This document shows, in pieces, positions 32,516 to 33,116 of a stretch of DNA of 33,116 bases. The position numbers and the translations under genes were made by a program. Source of the stretch: Chitinophagaceae bacterium. Its GTDB lineage: Bacteria > Bacteroidota > Bacteroidia > Chitinophagales > Chitinophagaceae. The stretch covers positions 1-33,116 of the forward strand of contig JAICXX010000051.1 of assembly GCA_025934485.1 (NCBI GenBank), read 5' to 3'. Within the stretch, counting starts at the first letter, position 1, and every line of letters starts with the position of its first letter. The notes under the pieces are model-generated. The model was given only the letters and a program-made list of their open reading frames with translations. It did not search any database and was not told the DNA's origin.

Positions 32516-33116
32516 ATGAAACGGTTATTGTTTACCTTATCCGTAATCCTGGCAGCCTTCGCCGCCAGGACGCAAACCTCGTGGCCGCAAACGCTCCCGG
32601 CGCCTGACGGCGGCGTGCTGAAGGTCTATGAGCCGCAACCCGATTCCATCCGCGACAATGCGCTTACCTGGCGTTCGGCTTTCTCTCTACTCGAGAGCGG
32701 GAGCACCAATCCCTCCTTAGGATCTTTCCGGGCTGTCGCCACGATAGAGACAGAGCGGGATCAACGCCTCGTGACCATCCTCGCTCCCAAAGTGCTGCAA
32801 TTGGATCTGCCGTCCGTTGATCCCGCTGCGCTACGACGGATAAAGGCGTATCTCGAGTCCGGCATGGCGGGCTTGAGCCTTTCGCTCGACGAGCTGCTGA
32901 GCCAGCTCGATATGACCACCGCAGAAAAAAAGTCTTTCCCGTGACCTCAATACGACTCCGCCGCGTATCCTGTATTCGGCAAAGCACGCGATCCTTGTGA
33001 CGATCGCATCAGGGGGCGCTGCTGGACAATCGGGCCTCAGTATCCAGCGGGCGACTTCGGTGGTCAGGATACTGCAGTACCAATACCATATCGCGCCGGC
33101 GAAAATGACGGCTGCG
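32516..33116 (+). pseudogene. Frameshifted N-terminus of a large Bacteroidota secreted protein (runs off window)
   Basis: The ATG at 32516 encodes a signal peptide (MKRLLFTLSVILAAFAA) and a protein start (SWPQTLPAPDGGVLKVYEPQPD, then FRAVATIETERDQRLVTI) that I recall from long (about 800 aa) secreted Bacteroidota proteins, sometimes annotated as carbohydrate-binding. The frame stops at 32942-32944 just after seven A's (32925-32931). In the +1 frame after that run the expected sequence resumes (SLSRDLNTTPPRILYSAKHA) for about 25 residues. Further on, the match jumps between frames again near 33000 and 33095, though these later shifts are less clear. Either the gene is decaying or the sequence has homopolymer errors. 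Confidence 0.65.

Noticed and set aside
32924..32932. A AAA AAG slippery heptamer in correct phase, suggesting programmed -1 frameshifting
   Set aside because: The conserved downstream sequence is in the +1 frame; a -1 shift leads to a stop about 24 codons later, so this mechanism would not restore the protein.

Overview
The window reads as one chromosomal stretch of a GC-rich member of the Bacteroidota, most likely Chitinophagaceae. The lineage call rests on TAnnTTTG-type -7 promoter elements, a type IX secretion C-terminal sorting domain, a TonB receptor with an N-terminal CarboxypepD_reg domain, a PorT-like barrel and a clade II (Sec-exported) nos cluster. No rRNA, tRNA, CRISPR or intact insertion sequence was found. 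No gap without a gene exceeds 300 bases.

Positions 1-5162 hold the end of an alpha/beta-hydrolase fused to a DUF302 domain, a three-gene molybdenum hydroxylase (PaoABC-like aldehyde oxidoreductase with a Tat leader on the Fe-S subunit), and a convergent YciI-like gene. The YciI-like promoter carries a palindrome, probably bound by the divergent HxlR regulator (5372-5818). A Gdx/SugE-type SMR exporter follows. Positions 6200-7880 are an AT-rich islet of small or broken genes, including a spliced pair of gene remnants and a MafI-like immunity protein. Positions 7891-15137 carry housekeeping and regulatory genes: a DHFR-like reductase, a DUF1275 membrane protein, a Crp/Fnr regulator, a TetR regulator with repeated operators, a PorT-like barrel, an ArsR unit with SRPBCC genes and a collapsed PhnB gene, and a cysteine-synthase-like enzyme divergent from an Lrp regulator. 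Positions 15200-21290 carry an M16 peptidase, an OmpA protein and a T9SS-sorted adhesin.

Positions 21531-30065 form a minus-strand nitrous oxide reduction operon, in transcription order: lipoprotein cytochrome c, clade II lipoprotein NosZ, a membrane-domain/NosL fusion, NosD, NosF, NosY, and a TonB-dependent receptor with a cysteine-rich insert that is a candidate copper importer for NosZ. Divergent from it is a polytopic His-rich membrane protein, then a universal stress protein gene broken by an amber codon. The last 1.6 kb carries several disabling lesions.

The most notable regulatory signal is a TGA-N6-TCA palindrome placed at the same distance (36.5 bp) from the predicted -7 boxes of both the nos operon and the stress-protein gene. 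Related sites lie upstream of the Crp/Fnr gene in this window, suggesting a local respiratory regulon.
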